This document shows positions 29,962-39,478 of a stretch of 62,116 bases of DNA, piece after piece. This DNA comes from Succinimonas amylolytica DSM 2873 (GTDB taxonomy: Bacteria; Pseudomonadota; Gammaproteobacteria; Enterobacterales; Succinivibrionaceae): assembly GCF_000378405.1 (NCBI RefSeq), contig NZ_KB899636.1, forward strand, positions 636,168-698,283, read 5' to 3'. The translations under genes and the position numbers were made by a program. Numbering within the stretch: position 1 is the stretch's first letter; each line of letters opens with the position of its first letter. The notes beneath the pieces were generated by a model. That model searched no databases and had not been told where the DNA came from. It worked only from the letters and a program-made list of their open reading frames with translations.

Positions 29962-32118
29962 ATGAATAAATTTTGTATTACTGCCATGGCGGCAGCCATG
30001 ATTCTAGCTGTAGCCGGATGTAGCAGCGATTCAGCTTCTTCAGCCCCTGTTTCCAAAGCGGTTACCGGTAAGCTGTCTACTCCGGTTTTTGTTAAGGTTG
30101 ACGGTAAATCGCACGGGGCTGACAGTGAATTCAAACTGGGAAAAACCAGCAATATCTATCATGCCACTGCTTTTATGGATAAAGGTCAGCATAAGATCCT
30201 TCTTGCTGATGCCAAGGATACCTGTGGTACGAAATTCGGTCCTGCAGCAGCAGGCAACCTCACATTTGGTACTTTGGCACAGTTAGATAAATGTGCAAAG
30301 AATGAATTTACAATCAATGTTGTTCTTAAGGGTAACTATGATTTTACCCTTGACTACACTAAGGATGTTCCTTCTGTAAAGGTACTGAGAAGCACCAAGA
30401 AGGTGGAGGTAAAGAGACAGCCTCCCCAGATTGCATGTGATAAATGGGATGGCGGTCCAGTTACTGCTAATGTCGGGAAGGCTTTCCCTAACGGAACGAC
30501 AGTTCGCGATGCCTATTCTGGTGCTACAGCGGTTGTGAAGGGCGGAAAGGTTACCATGACACCCGCTCCAGAAAGCGAAGGTATTCTTCTTCTTGAAGAG
30601 GCGAAGTCGTATTCTCAGGCTCCTTTTTCCTGGGATAATGCCAATGTCTACTTTATGCTACCGGATCGTTTCTATAACGGTAACAAGTCCAATGACAACT
30701 CCTACGGCAGAAAGAAGGATGGCAAAAATGAAATTGGCACCTGGCATGGTGGTGATTTCGCGGGTATTACTCAAAAGCTTGATTATCTCCGTGATTTGGG
30801 AGTTAATGCCATTTGGGTAACTCCAATAGTTGAACAGGTTCATGGCTTTGTCAGCGGTGGTGCGGAAGGGTCTTTCCCCTTCTATGGATACCATGGCTAT
30901 TGGGCTTTGGATTTTACTAATATTGACAAGAATCTCGGAACAGAAGAAGAGTTCCAAAAGTTTGTTGATGAGGCACATAAGCGTGGTATCCGCATTCTTG
31001 TGGATGTTGTAATGAACCATGCAGGTTACGCCACCCTTAAGGATCTTCAGGACATCGGACTTAAAGAACTCGTAAACGATCCTGATTCCCTGCCTGCAGA
31101 CTGGTCTGAGTATAAGCCTAAGGGACTTTATGCCACCTGGGGAAGTATAAACGGTGTAATAAATTATAAAACCAAGGCATGGAAGAAATGGTGGGGGCCA
31201 GATTGGGTGCGTGCCGGACTTCCCGGTTATGACGAGCCTGGCGTTGATGATCAGAATATGGCAGTTGGCGGACTCCCGGATTTCAAGACTGAAAAGAGAA
31301 CTCCGGTGAAGCTTCCGGAATTCTTTAAGAATAAGAAGGACACCAAGGCCGTTGATCTACCTAATGCCTCGATTGTTGATTACCTCGTTAGCTGGCATAC
31401 CTACTATGTCAGAAAATTCGGTGTTGACGGGTTTCGCTGTGATACCGTGAAGCATGTTGATCCGTATGCCTGGAAGCAGCTTAAGCAAAGTGCTACAAAG
31501 GCACTTAAAGAATGGAAGGCTGAAAATCCTGCAAAGAAGATTGATGACACTCCGTTCTTTATGGTGGGCGAGGTGTTTGACCACGGTGTTTCCAGAGATC
31601 TCTGGTATGACAACGGTTTTGACAGTCTCCTTAATTTTGATTATCAGAAAGAATCAATGACTGCTGCTCAGTGCATGAAGGAGGCAGATGGCATATATGC
31701 CAAGTACTCCAAGTCAGTGCAGCAGAAAGGCTTTAACATTCTTTCTTACATATCGTCACATGATACCAAGCTGTTTTTTGCCGACTATCAGGATTTTGAT
31801 TTGCAGAAACGAACAGCTAATTCTTTCCTGATGCTGCCGGGACAGGTTCAGATATACTATGGTGATGAATCAGGTCGTCCTTTGATGAAGGATGACGGAG
31901 TTGTAGATCAGTCACTCCGTTCAGATATGAACTGGGCTGATCTTGATAAGCCGGAGTATAGGGATTTGATTACTCATTGGGGTAAACTCAATAAGTTCCG
32001 CCTGAATCATCCTGCGGTTGCCGAGGGAACCCATACCAAACTTTCCGCCAGCCCTTATGCTTTTATGAGAAAGAAAGGCAATGATAAGGTAGTGATTGTT
32101 TCTGCCGGTCGGAAGTGA
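29962..32118 (+). CDS. malS: MalS-type alpha-amylase, predicted lipoprotein
   Basis: Endo-acting GH13 alpha-amylase that cleaves maltodextrins outside the cytoplasm. The ATG at 29962 gives MNKFCITAMAAAMILAVAGC, a signal peptide with lipobox (lipidated Cys20), then a Ser/Ala linker. The protein has 718 residues. It resembles E. coli MalS throughout the catalytic part: VYFMLPDRFYNG, GTWHGGDFAGITQKLDYL and GYHGYWALDF. GH13 regions: DVVMNHAG (about 346), DGFRCDTVKH with the nucleophile Asp (about 494), GEVFDHG (about 535) and SSHDT (about 600). E. coli MalS is periplasmic and soluble; lipid anchoring is a difference. Together with PulA it implies growth on starch. Not beside other mal genes. Confidence 0.92.
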   Translation: MNKFCITAMAAAMILAVAGCSSDSASSAPVSKAVTGKLSTPVFVKVDGKSHGADSEFKLGKTSNIYHATAFMDKGQHKILLADAKDTCGTKFGPAAAGNLTFGTLAQLDKCAKNEFTINVVLKGNYDFTLDYTKDVPSVKVLRSTKKVEVKRQPPQIACDKWDGGPVTANVGKAFPNGTTVRDAYSGATAVVKGGKVTMTPAPESEGILLLEEAKSYSQAPFSWDNANVYFMLPDRFYNGNKSNDNSYGRKKDGKNEIGTWHGGDFAGITQKLDYLRDLGVNAIWVTPIVEQVHGFVSGGAEGSFPFYGYHGYWALDFTNIDKNLGTEEEFQKFVDEAHKRGIRILVDVVMNHAGYATLKDLQDIGLKELVNDPDSLPADWSEYKPKGLYATWGSINGVINYKTKAWKKWWGPDWVRAGLPGYDEPGVDDQNMAVGGLPDFKTEKRTPVKLPEFFKNKKDTKAVDLPNASIVDYLVSWHTYYVRKFGVDGFRCDTVKHVDPYAWKQLKQSATKALKEWKAENPAKKIDDTPFFMVGEVFDHGVSRDLWYDNGFDSLLNFDYQKESMTAAQCMKEADGIYAKYSKSVQQKGFNILSYISSHDTKLFFADYQDFDLQKRTANSFLMLPGQVQIYYGDESGRPLMKDDGVVDQSLRSDMNWADLDKPEYRDLITHWGKLNKFRLNHPAVAEGTHTKLSASPYAFMRKKGNDKVVIVSAGRK

Positions 32119-32156
32119 TTCCTGATGCTTTTATAGCTGAAAGCTGATATTATCTG

Positions 32157-32184
32157 AGCCTGATCGTTGTGGTCAGGCTTTTTT
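32157..32184 (+). terminator. Terminator after malS
   Basis: AGCCTGA-TCGTTGTGG-TCAGGCT hairpin followed by TTTTTT. It ends 11 bases before the next gene's ATG. Confidence 0.8.
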
Positions 32185-32195
32185 ATGGTTTTTTT

Positions 32196-32717
32196 ATGAA
32201 CGATATTGATAATCAGGCTGCTGCTGTTAGCGGCGAAGAATCTTTTTCTGAATCGGAAATCAATGAAATTTTAAATGCCGCATATGAAATTTTGCAGGAG
32301 GTTATTCCGACATGTGTTGATAATAATGAGCTTTCTCTGGACGATCTGGAATATTACAATGACCGGGTTCAGAGTGATGCGGTTTATAACTCTCTGGTTT
32401 ATCCTGCCCGTTCAATATGGTCGCAGCGTTACCCCTCTGATGGGTATGATTTTTTGGATGATCCTGAGCTTTCAGAAAAATACATAGAAGTCATGTTTTA
32501 TTTTTCAGAAGGGGCTTTGGAACCGGAAGAATGTGCTGGAGATGTAGACTTCGACGAAAATAAGTGCTTTGCTGTGGTTCTGATGCCGCTTCCGTGGATT
32601 CATGATGAATCTCTGACTAGTACAGCTGTGGACTTTTATCCTGAGGATGAATTTCTTAACGCCGGAATGAATAACGATGATGAATACGGCGTAGAGACAC
32701 AGGATCAGTCAGATTAA
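32196..32717 (+). CDS. Uncharacterised acidic protein
   Basis: A 173-residue protein of unknown function, starting at ATG 32196 (MNDIDNQAAAVSGEESFSES). No signal peptide or membrane segment is visible. The composition is strongly acidic throughout, with a helical-looking middle (ESEINEILNAAYEILQEV) and a C-terminal tail ending DDEYGVETQDQSD. The codon pattern is consistent with a real gene and there is no competing frame. No Shine-Dalgarno sequence is evident in the T-rich stretch before the ATG. It follows malS past a terminator, which argues against a simple operon link. I do not recognise a family. Confidence 0.7.
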   Translation: MNDIDNQAAAVSGEESFSESEINEILNAAYEILQEVIPTCVDNNELSLDDLEYYNDRVQSDAVYNSLVYPARSIWSQRYPSDGYDFLDDPELSEKYIEVMFYFSEGALEPEECAGDVDFDENKCFAVVLMPLPWIHDESLTSTAVDFYPEDEFLNAGMNNDDEYGVETQDQSD

Positions 32718-32796
32718 GATGAGATATCCTTTTTTCTCTGTATTTTTATATTGCCGGTCTGGCATTCAACGTTCCCTTTGCCCGTAGCTGTCATCC

Positions 32797-32824
32797 CCCC
32801 CGAAAGTTACTGTTTCTTTCGGGG
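32797..32824. other. Strong hairpin between two convergent genes
   Basis: CCCCGAAAG and CTTTCGGGG arms with a 9-base loop at the end of the convergent unknown and L,D-transpeptidase genes. Neither side has a T-run, so it is not a classic terminator but may stabilise 3' ends. Confidence 0.5.
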
Positions 32825-33517
32825 CTATGGTAGTATTTCAATCATTGTTCCCGGATCCACCAAATCTAGAAATTCATCCATATCGCTGTTTATAAGTGCA
32901 ATGCATCCGTTGGTCCAGTTTGAAGGCATGAGGCCGTCTACCCGATCTTCAATTTTTCCCCGGTAGGGTGGTTCTCCGTGGATCATTATCATCCCTCCGG
33001 GGCGGCGCCCGGCTTTTCTAGCTCTGTCGATATCCTCCGGATTGGGGTAGGAGATATGAAACGCCTTGTAAAAGCTGGAATTAAGCTTTACATAATCTAA
33101 AATGTACTTTCCTTCCGGGGTCTTTTTGTCTCCCTCAAACATTTTGGGGCCGTGGGGATTTTTCCCGAGAGAGATGTTGAAGCTTTTGATGAGATTTTCC
33201 CCCTTGTATAGAAAAATCTTATAGCTTGATTTTCGTACCACCACCCGGTCCACCAGATTTTTTCTGCTGGTAGCAATACTTCCGGCCGTAATTTTGGTAA
33301 CGATGGTTTCAAGTTTTGTGTAATCTGTATCAGGATCGTATTCTGGATATTCGTTTAGAGCTTCCAGATATACACTGTACGGCAGCATGGTGCCAGCTGT
33401 AGCCCGGAGGTCATCGTCATTTGCCTCTGAACTTCCGGAAACGGCTATGGACAGTATCAGTGCCAGAGAAGGAATCAGTAATGAGGGAAAGTGAGAAATC
33501 AGAAAAAAGCGGGACAT
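32825..33517 (-). CDS. L,D-transpeptidase family (YkuD) protein
   Basis: Predicted periplasmic enzyme that forms 3-3 cross-links in peptidoglycan or attaches proteins to it. The protein has 230 residues. N-terminal signal sequence (FPSLLIPSLALILSIAVSGS), then a YkuD domain. The catalytic region is MIMIHGEPP...NWTNGCIALINSDMDEF, where the His and the Cys of NGC are the conserved pair. The GKNPHGPKMFEGDKKTPEG segment is typical of the family. Divergent from parC. It resembles the YafK/ErfK group; the precise subfamily is uncertain. Confidence 0.88.
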   Translation of the reverse strand: MSRFFLISHFPSLLIPSLALILSIAVSGSSEANDDDLRATAGTMLPYSVYLEALNEYPEYDPDTDYTKLETIVTKITAGSIATSRKNLVDRVVVRKSSYKIFLYKGENLIKSFNISLGKNPHGPKMFEGDKKTPEGKYILDYVKLNSSFYKAFHISYPNPEDIDRARKAGRRPGGMIMIHGEPPYRGKIEDRVDGLMPSNWTNGCIALINSDMDEFLDLVDPGTMIEILP

Positions 33518-33666
33518 AAATTTACTCTCTTTTGTTTCCTGCCATTGTAGGGATTTTTATAAAAAAATAAAGATTCCATGCCGGAAAATTGCAATATGAC
33601 AGCCGGCAAATTCTCAGTAATGCAGGGGGTTTGGGCTATAATATCCCTGATAAAAATGGGAACAGT

Positions 33667-35976
33667 ATGAACGATAAAAAACAAATGAGCCTGGAAGGCG
33701 TTGAGATAATGCCTCTGGAAACCTTTACCGAGGCTGCCTATCTGAATTATTCCATGGCTGTAATCCGGGATCGGGCCATTCCTCATGTTGCAGACGGATT
33801 GAAACCGGTGCAGCGCCGCATTATCTATGACATGCACGAGCTGGGGTTGCTGCCTTCTGCCAAATACAAGAAATCTGCCAGAACAGTGGGCGACGTGCTG
33901 GGTAAGTATCATCCGCATGGAGATGCGTCCTGCTATGAAGCTATGGTGTTAATGGCTCAAAGATTTACTTACAGGTATCCTTTGGTGGATGGTCAGGGCA
34001 ACTGGGGACATCCTGATGATCCTAAATCCTACGCTGCCATGCGTTATACCGAATCTCGGCTGACAATGTTTTCGGAAGTGCTTCTGTCTGAGCTTGATGA
34101 CGGTGGCACGACTTTTATTCCCAATTTTGATGGAACCCTGCAGGAACCAGAATTGCTGCCAGCCAGGCTTCCTCATATTCTCCTGAACGGAACTTCGGGT
34201 GTGGCTGTTGGTATCAAAACTGATATTCCGCCTCATAATGCCAGGGAAGTTGCGGATGCTGCCATTTACCTTCTTGACAATCCTGATGCTTCAGTTTCGG
34301 ACCTTATGAATATTGTTAAGGGGCCCGATTATCCTACTGGTGCTGAAATTATAACTCCCCCCTCCGAACTCCTGAAAATCTATGAAACCGGAAACGGCAG
34401 CATCAGAATGCGTTCTGTCTATCACGTTGAGAAAGGCAGTATTGTTATTACCGCACTCCCCTACAAGGTCTCGGGTGCCGATATAGAGACCAGAATTGCG
34501 GCTCTGATGAATCAGAAAAAGCTGCCGCTGATTTCAAATATCAGAAATGAAACCAGCAAGGAATGTCGGATTGTTCTGGAGCTCAGATCCTGCAGAGTAG
34601 ATCCTGATGCGGTTATGTCCCACCTTTTTGCGCTGAAGAATCTTGATTTGGAATGCTCGTATCAGGTCAATATGAACATGCTGGGTATGAACGGCAATCC
34701 GGCGGTTAAATCGCTGACAGCGATTCTTACAGAGTGGCTCTCCTTCAGAAGGGATACCGTAGTTCGTGAGTTTGAGTTTCGTCTGGACAGGATTAATAAA
34801 AGACTTCATCTCCTGGAAGGACTTTTTATTGTTTTCCTCAATATTGATGAGGTAATCCGTATTATCAGAGAAGAGGATAATCCCAAGGAAGTTCTCATGA
34901 GCAGGTTCGGACTCACAGAGCCCCAGGTTGAGTATATCCTTGAGACCAGACTGAGACAGCTGGCCCGGATTTCAGAGATAAAACTCGGAGAGGAAAAAGC
35001 TACATTGGAAAAGGAGGCCGGTAACATCAGGGGAATCCTTAATTCTCCGGTCAGACTAAAGAATTTCCTTAAAAAAAGCATTAAAGAGGCCGCTGACAGG
35101 TACGGTGATGACCGGATTAGCCCCATTGTTATGAGAGCACCTGCCAAGGCTATTCTGGAAAGTGAAATGATTCCGGCGGAGCCGATGACGGTAGTACTTT
35201 CTAAAATGGGCTGGGTGCGTGCAGCCAAGGGGCATGTGGAGGATATTTCCTCGTTTTCCTATAAACAGGGGGACGGCTTTCTGATGAAGACCTTTGCAAA
35301 AAGCAATCAGAATGTGGTATTCCTCTCAAATTCCGGACAGGCCTATTCTTTGCAGGTGAATACCCTTCCTTCGGCCAGAAGTCAGGGAGAGCCTCTTACT
35401 AGTCGTTTTTCCATTACACAAGGGGATAGCATAGTTGCTGTACTCTCGGGACTTGATGATGACTACTACGTTGTCGGTACTGATGCCGGATACGGTTTTG
35501 TATGCCAGTATCAGGATCTGATAGGACGTACTACTAATGGAAAGTCGATTATTTCGGTTTCAGAAGGTGCCAATCTTCTTACACCAATGCCGGTGAAGGA
35601 TGTGGACAAGTCTCTTTGCCTTATGATATCAAATCAGGGGAGGATGCTGATGTTTCTGGTTACAGAGCTTCCGATACTCAGCAAGGGCAAGGGGAGTCGT
35701 ATGATAAACATTTCTCAGAGCAAGCTGAAAGCCCGAGAGGAATATGTAATTGCTGCCTGTGTGCTCGAGCCAGATGATTCTGTGGAAATACATGCCGGAA
35801 AGCGTAAGCTGACGGTGAAACCGGCAGATCTTGATAATTACAAAGGTGAAAGAGGGCGTCGCGGCATTAAACTGCCTCGAGGACTTCAGAAGGTTACAGA
35901 AGTGGTGGTAATCTCCGGGAAGCGGGAAACGGTTCCTGAGACCGTACTTCCCGATGACGCTAGGATTCAGGATTAA
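33667..35976 (+). CDS. parC: Topoisomerase IV subunit A
   Basis: DNA-breaking subunit of topoisomerase IV, which decatenates daughter chromosomes with ParE. The ATG at 33667 gives 769 residues ([17 protein letters not shown]); the open frame extends 26 codons upstream without typical sequence. The catalytic tyrosine is Y127 in [10 protein letters not shown]. The quinolone region reads [12 protein letters not shown]: alanine 87 replaces the E. coli Ser80, with the glutamate retained. C-terminal beta-propeller blades follow residue 500. parE is not in this window. Immediately followed by plsC, as in E. coli. Confidence 0.95.
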   Translation: MNDKKQMSLEGVEIMPLETFTEAAYLNYSMAVIRDRAIPHVADGLKPVQRRIIYDMHELGLLPSAKYKKSARTVGDVLGKYHPHGDASCYEAMVLMAQRFTYRYPLVDGQGNWGHPDDPKSYAAMRYTESRLTMFSEVLLSELDDGGTTFIPNFDGTLQEPELLPARLPHILLNGTSGVAVGIKTDIPPHNAREVADAAIYLLDNPDASVSDLMNIVKGPDYPTGAEIITPPSELLKIYETGNGSIRMRSVYHVEKGSIVITALPYKVSGADIETRIAALMNQKKLPLISNIRNETSKECRIVLELRSCRVDPDAVMSHLFALKNLDLECSYQVNMNMLGMNGNPAVKSLTAILTEWLSFRRDTVVREFEFRLDRINKRLHLLEGLFIVFLNIDEVIRIIREEDNPKEVLMSRFGLTEPQVEYILETRLRQLARISEIKLGEEKATLEKEAGNIRGILNSPVRLKNFLKKSIKEAADRYGDDRISPIVMRAPAKAILESEMIPAEPMTVVLSKMGWVRAAKGHVEDISSFSYKQGDGFLMKTFAKSNQNVVFLSNSGQAYSLQVNTLPSARSQGEPLTSRFSITQGDSIVAVLSGLDDDYYVVGTDAGYGFVCQYQDLIGRTTNGKSIISVSEGANLLTPMPVKDVDKSLCLMISNQGRMLMFLVTELPILSKGKGSRMINISQSKLKAREEYVIAACVLEPDDSVEIHAGKRKLTVKPADLDNYKGERGRRGIKLPRGLQKVTEVVVISGKRETVPETVLPDDARIQD

Positions 35977-36015
35977 TGTTTAAGCCCGGAAGACCATGAA
36001 AGTAGGAAATTCGCC

Positions 36016-36807
36016 ATGTTATTGATAATTCGTATGCTGATCCTCGGGATCATGGGGATTTTGTGGCTGATAGTAGGATGTGCGGTCTGTCTGTGCCGTC
36101 CCGGCCATCCTTCCAATCTTTATGTCCTGACGCAAATGCTGCGGCTGGTGCAAAAGGTGGTGGGAGTTAAGGTGACCTACCGTTTTGATGTTAAGGAACT
36201 CAGAAGTAGGATGCCTGCTATCTTTGTTGGTAATCACCAGACCAACTGGGATATTGTAACTGTAGCCGATGTTCCTCAGCCGGGGCTGGTTTGCATCGGT
36301 AAAAAAAGTCTCATCTGGGTACCAGTATTCGGGATTTTGTTTTATCTTTCGGGAAATATTCTCATAGACCGTACTAACCGTTCCCGTAACGGCGAGGAAT
36401 TTCTGTCCTTGGTCAGAAGGGTTCGCAAAAAGAATCTTTCGCTTTGGATTTTTCCGGAAGGACACAGATCCAAGGGGGCCGGGATGTTGCCATTTAAGAC
36501 CGGAGCTGTACACACCGCGAAGCTTGCCGGTGTGCCGATAATTCCGTTTGTCACTTCGTCATATTACGGTCAGATCAAGCTTAACCGCTGGGATAATGGC
36601 GAAATCATTGTCGAGATGCTGCCTCCCAGAGATGTTTCAGGTCTGGAAAAATCTGAAATCAGATCATTTACAAAGCAGTTGCGTCAGGACATGATTGTCA
36701 AAATTATGGAACTCGATAAAGAAGTTCGGCGCCCAGAAGGCTTTGTGCTTCCTGATTACAAAGGCGAGAGCAATGGAGACGGAGAGTCAAGCCCGGATGA
36801 GGTGTGA
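36016..36807 (+). CDS. plsC: 1-acyl-sn-glycerol-3-phosphate acyltransferase
   Basis: Membrane enzyme that acylates lysophosphatidic acid to phosphatidic acid; 263 residues. N-terminal hydrophobic segment (LLIIRMLILGIMGILWLIVG), acyltransferase motif I NHQTNWD (HX4D), and motif III FPEGHRSKG. It lies 39 bases after parC and is probably co-transcribed. The acidic tail GESNGDGESSPDEV looks disordered. Confidence 0.93.
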   Translation: MLLIIRMLILGIMGILWLIVGCAVCLCRPGHPSNLYVLTQMLRLVQKVVGVKVTYRFDVKELRSRMPAIFVGNHQTNWDIVTVADVPQPGLVCIGKKSLIWVPVFGILFYLSGNILIDRTNRSRNGEEFLSLVRRVRKKNLSLWIFPEGHRSKGAGMLPFKTGAVHTAKLAGVPIIPFVTSSYYGQIKLNRWDNGEIIVEMLPPRDVSGLEKSEIRSFTKQLRQDMIVKIMELDKEVRRPEGFVLPDYKGESNGDGESSPDEV

Positions 36808-36839
36808 TCGTATGCTGATCGTGTAAAAGTCTGGGCGAC

Positions 36840-37133
36840 TCAGTTTTGCAGTAATGGCGACAGGGAATCGGGGATTTTGGAGAAGTCCCGGATTTCGATA
36901 ACTTTGTGATGATTGCATTCGCCCCTGATTATCTGTACCTTTCCCTTCGAGGTTCCGAAAGCTTTTGAGAGATATTTCTGGAGGTACTGATTTGCCTTGC
37001 CGTCTACAGGAGGTGCAGTCACTGTTATTTTGATTTCCTCTTCTGTAAACGGGATTATGGAATCACGGGAGGCTTTTGGGGTAATCACTGCTTTCAGGGT
37101 GACTACAGGCCCTTTAATTTCAACGGCATTCAT
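36840..37133 (-). CDS. yggU: YggU/DUF167 family protein
   Basis: A 97-residue small basic protein. Conserved VTPKASRDSI and VTAPPVDGKANQYLQKYLSKAFG define DUF167. Function unknown. Its ATG overlaps the yggT stop by four bases (ATGA), so the two are coupled. This yggT-yggU pair is common in gammaproteobacteria near proC and yggS. Confidence 0.92.
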   Translation of the reverse strand: MNAVEIKGPVVTLKAVITPKASRDSIIPFTEEEIKITVTAPPVDGKANQYLQKYLSKAFGTSKGKVQIIRGECNHHKVIEIRDFSKIPDSLSPLLQN

Positions 37134-37696
37134 AGCTTAAAAATTAGTTGCATGGCATAGCTTGTTATCTTTGGCATTACGGTGAACACCACAAAACTCA
37201 TGAGGAGAAATGCCACAATAAATGCTATTGAAAAGAATCCTATCGGCGGGATAAAGCGTTCAAATGGTTCGGTAATAGGAGAAGTCAGCTTATTAAATAG
37301 ATATTTCCACGGAGTCAGTGCCGGGACAGGAAACCAGCTCATAATGGCCCCGATTATCATGATGTAGAGCATGTACTGGAGTCCTGCCCAGATTAGCAGT
37401 ACTGGGACAAGCAACATAAGTCGCCAGATTAGGTCAAAGGATATAACTCTGAAACCAGTCATGGACCAGTATACAAAGCCTCCTCCGAATATTTCTGCCA
37501 TGACGAGCATCAGGATCAGGGCCGAAATATTAAGGTTCATGATTTTTTTTACGGGAATAATTCTGACCAGAGGATTCGTAATCCTTACTATCCAGCGGCA
37601 TGCAGGATGGTAGTAGTCGCAGCTGGTGTACTCCATAAGAAACCTTGTGAAAAACACTAGAGCCGGAATAAAGGACAGTATGAACGAATAACTCAT
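37130..37696 (-). CDS. yggT: YggT family membrane protein
   Basis: A 188-residue integral membrane protein with two YggT repeats, each with paired hydrophobic segments (for example NISALILMLVMAEIFGGGF and YMLYIMIIGAIMSWFPVPAL). The repeats carry the P-x-x-R-I-I-P-like motifs ITNPLVRIIPV and LTSPITEPFERFIPP. Role not established; linked to osmotic tolerance or cell division factors in some bacteria. The proC terminator lies just upstream, so yggT-yggU is a separate unit. Confidence 0.9.
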   Translation of the reverse strand: MSYSFILSFIPALVFFTRFLMEYTSCDYYHPACRWIVRITNPLVRIIPVKKIMNLNISALILMLVMAEIFGGGFVYWSMTGFRVISFDLIWRLMLLVPVLLIWAGLQYMLYIMIIGAIMSWFPVPALTPWKYLFNKLTSPITEPFERFIPPIGFFSIAFIVAFLLMSFVVFTVMPKITSYAMQLIFKL

Positions 37697-37764
37697 TTTA
37701 TCGGATGCCTGTAATTAATATCTGAAATGTAATTTTAGAGAGCGGGATGGTTTTCGTAAAGCAT

Positions 37765-37796
37765 CAAAAACGGAGTCTGAATGATTTTCAGACTCT
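37765..37796 (-). terminator. Terminator downstream of proC
   Basis: On the minus strand GAGTCTGAA and TTCAGACTC arms are followed by CGTTTTTTG. It lies about 75 bases after the proC stop; a smaller AGCCC-CTTC-GGGCT hairpin (37821-37834) lies between. Confidence 0.75.
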
Positions 37797-37868
37797 GCAA
37801 TAATCCCGGTCAGGGAGTTAAGCCCCTTCGGGCTACTCTATCATAATTCAAAAATACGGGGCGCGGAA

Positions 37869-38696
37869 TCAGAACTGTTTTCCCATTTCCTCAGCCCGGT
37901 ATTTGCAGGCATCAAGGGCGTCGCTGACAATGGCCTTAAGCTCTTTTTCCTGCATTACCCGAATAGCCTCATAGGTAGTACCGCCCTTGGAGGTTACTGC
38001 TGCTCTGAGTTCAGCCAGAGTCTTGTCCTGATTTTTAATGACCATCTCGGCAGAACCCCGAGCTACTTGCTCCAGAATTACCCGGGAATCTTCTGCGGAG
38101 AAGCCATAGGCTTTGGCTTTTTCGGCCATGCATTCCATGAAGTAGAAGAAATATGCTGGAGCGCTGCCTGAAAGTGCAGTGATATCGTCAATACCGGTTT
38201 CTGATTTAACGAAAACAGCCTTGCCGACCGATTCCAGCACCTCTCTGGCATATTCTCTGTCTTCGGGAAGCGCTCCTTCAGAAGCATAAAGACCTGCCAT
38301 CCCCATGCCGATAAGAGCAGGAGTGTTCGGCATTACCCTAACGATTCTGGAGGCATCATGCAGGAGAGAACTAATGCGGGAGATGGTAACTCCTGCCATG
38401 ATTGAAATAATGAGCCGATCCTGGAAGTCTGAAATATCCTGGGCAATTCCAGTAAGAACCTCCGCCATCATCTGAGGCTTTACGGCAAAAAGAATCACGT
38501 CGGCATTATTCACAGCCTCCGAATTATCGGCGGTACCGTTAATTCCGAATTTTTCTCTGAGTGCGGCAACTTTATCGGAAACCGGATCGGAAACCGTGAT
38601 GTTCTTGGCGGGATAGCCGCTGTTGCAGAGTCCCTGAATAAGACTTCCCGCCATGTTCCCTCCGCCGATAAAGGCGATTTTTTTATCAGTGTGCAT
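37869..38696 (-). CDS. proC: Pyrroline-5-carboxylate reductase
   Basis: Last step of proline biosynthesis: NAD(P)H reduction of 1-pyrroline-5-carboxylate. The protein has 275 residues. N-terminal Rossmann motif IAFIGGGNMAGSLIQGL, then VRVMPNTPALIGMGMAGLY. The C-terminal signature reads LRAAVTSKGGTTYEAIRVM. It follows yggS on the minus strand with a 62-base gap, the common yggS-proC arrangement. Confidence 0.95.
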   Translation of the reverse strand: MHTDKKIAFIGGGNMAGSLIQGLCNSGYPAKNITVSDPVSDKVAALREKFGINGTADNSEAVNNADVILFAVKPQMMAEVLTGIAQDISDFQDRLIISIMAGVTISRISSLLHDASRIVRVMPNTPALIGMGMAGLYASEGALPEDREYAREVLESVGKAVFVKSETGIDDITALSGSAPAYFFYFMECMAEKAKAYGFSAEDSRVILEQVARGSAEMVIKNQDKTLAELRAAVTSKGGTTYEAIRVMQEKELKAIVSDALDACKYRAEEMGKQF

Positions 38697-38758
38697 TTTA
38701 AATACCTCGAATTTAACTGTTTATCCCGGAACAGTTCCGGGAGATTTGTAATTTCGGC

Positions 38759-39478
38759 TCAGACATGATACTGTCTGGCTCCGAATATTGCAGTTCCGAT
38801 GCGAACCTCGGTACTGCCGCAGGCAATGGCTTCGGCCATGTCATTGGTCATTCCCATGGAAAGCACTGTGAGCTCTCTGTATTGTCTGGATATCCGGTCA
38901 AAGGTATCTTTAAGAGCCTGAAACTGCGGTATAACCTCGCTTTTGTCGCTGACGTTTTCAGCTATTCCCATAAGTCCGGCAATTTTCAGTCGTGGACACA
39001 TTTCGCCAATATATGCAAGAAGTTCCGGGAGCTCTTCAAAGGAGACGCCTGATTTTTGGGGTTCCCTGCTGATGTTTATCTGAATGAAAACCCTGAGATC
39101 CGGCATCAGTGGCGGTCTCTGATCATTAAGCCTTTTTGCGATTCTGGCCCGATCCAAGCTTTCGACCACGTCGAAGTGTTCGGCAATAATCCGGGTTTTG
39201 TTAGCCTGTACCGGTCCGATGAAATGCCACTCGATATCGGTGATTCCCCGTGAGCGGATTTCTGTGATTTTTTCGGCTGCTTCCTGAGCGTATGATTCCC
39301 CGAAAAACCGCTGTCCGGCATGATAAGCCTCGAGAATGTCACTTACTGGTTTGGTTTTGCTTACCGCCAAAAGCGATATTTCGTTCGGCTCTCTTTTAGC
39401 GGATATGGCTAGATTCTGAATTTGTTCTTTTATGTTTAAAAGATTATTTTGAATTGTCATCATGGGTAACAGTACCAT
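38759..39478 (-). CDS. yggS: YggS family pyridoxal-phosphate homeostasis protein
   Basis: PLP-binding protein of the alanine racemase-like fold III group, involved in vitamin B6 and amino-acid homeostasis. The protein has up to 239 residues. The PLP lysine lies in LLAVSKTKPVSDI; FGESYAQEAAEK, WHFIGPVQANK and LSMGMTNDMAEAI are conserved. The start may be at 39478 (MVLLPMMTI) or at one of two ATGs at 39463 and 39460. The degenerate second copy at about 39605-39842 preserves the preceding V-x-L-P codons, slightly favouring 39478. Divergent from pilT across a duplicated region. Confidence 0.92.
   Translation of the reverse strand: MVLLPMMTIQNNLLNIKEQIQNLAISAKREPNEISLLAVSKTKPVSDILEAYHAGQRFFGESYAQEAAEKITEIRSRGITDIEWHFIGPVQANKTRIIAEHFDVVESLDRARIAKRLNDQRPPLMPDLRVFIQINISREPQKSGVSFEELPELLAYIGEMCPRLKIAGLMGIAENVSDKSEVIPQFQALKDTFDRISRQYRELTVLSMGMTNDMAEAIACGSTEVRIGTAIFGARQYHV

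Noticed and set aside
32797-32824. Hairpin as a bidirectional terminator for the unknown protein and the L,D-transpeptidase
   Set aside because: The stem is strong but there is no T-run on either strand, so it is recorded only as a hairpin.
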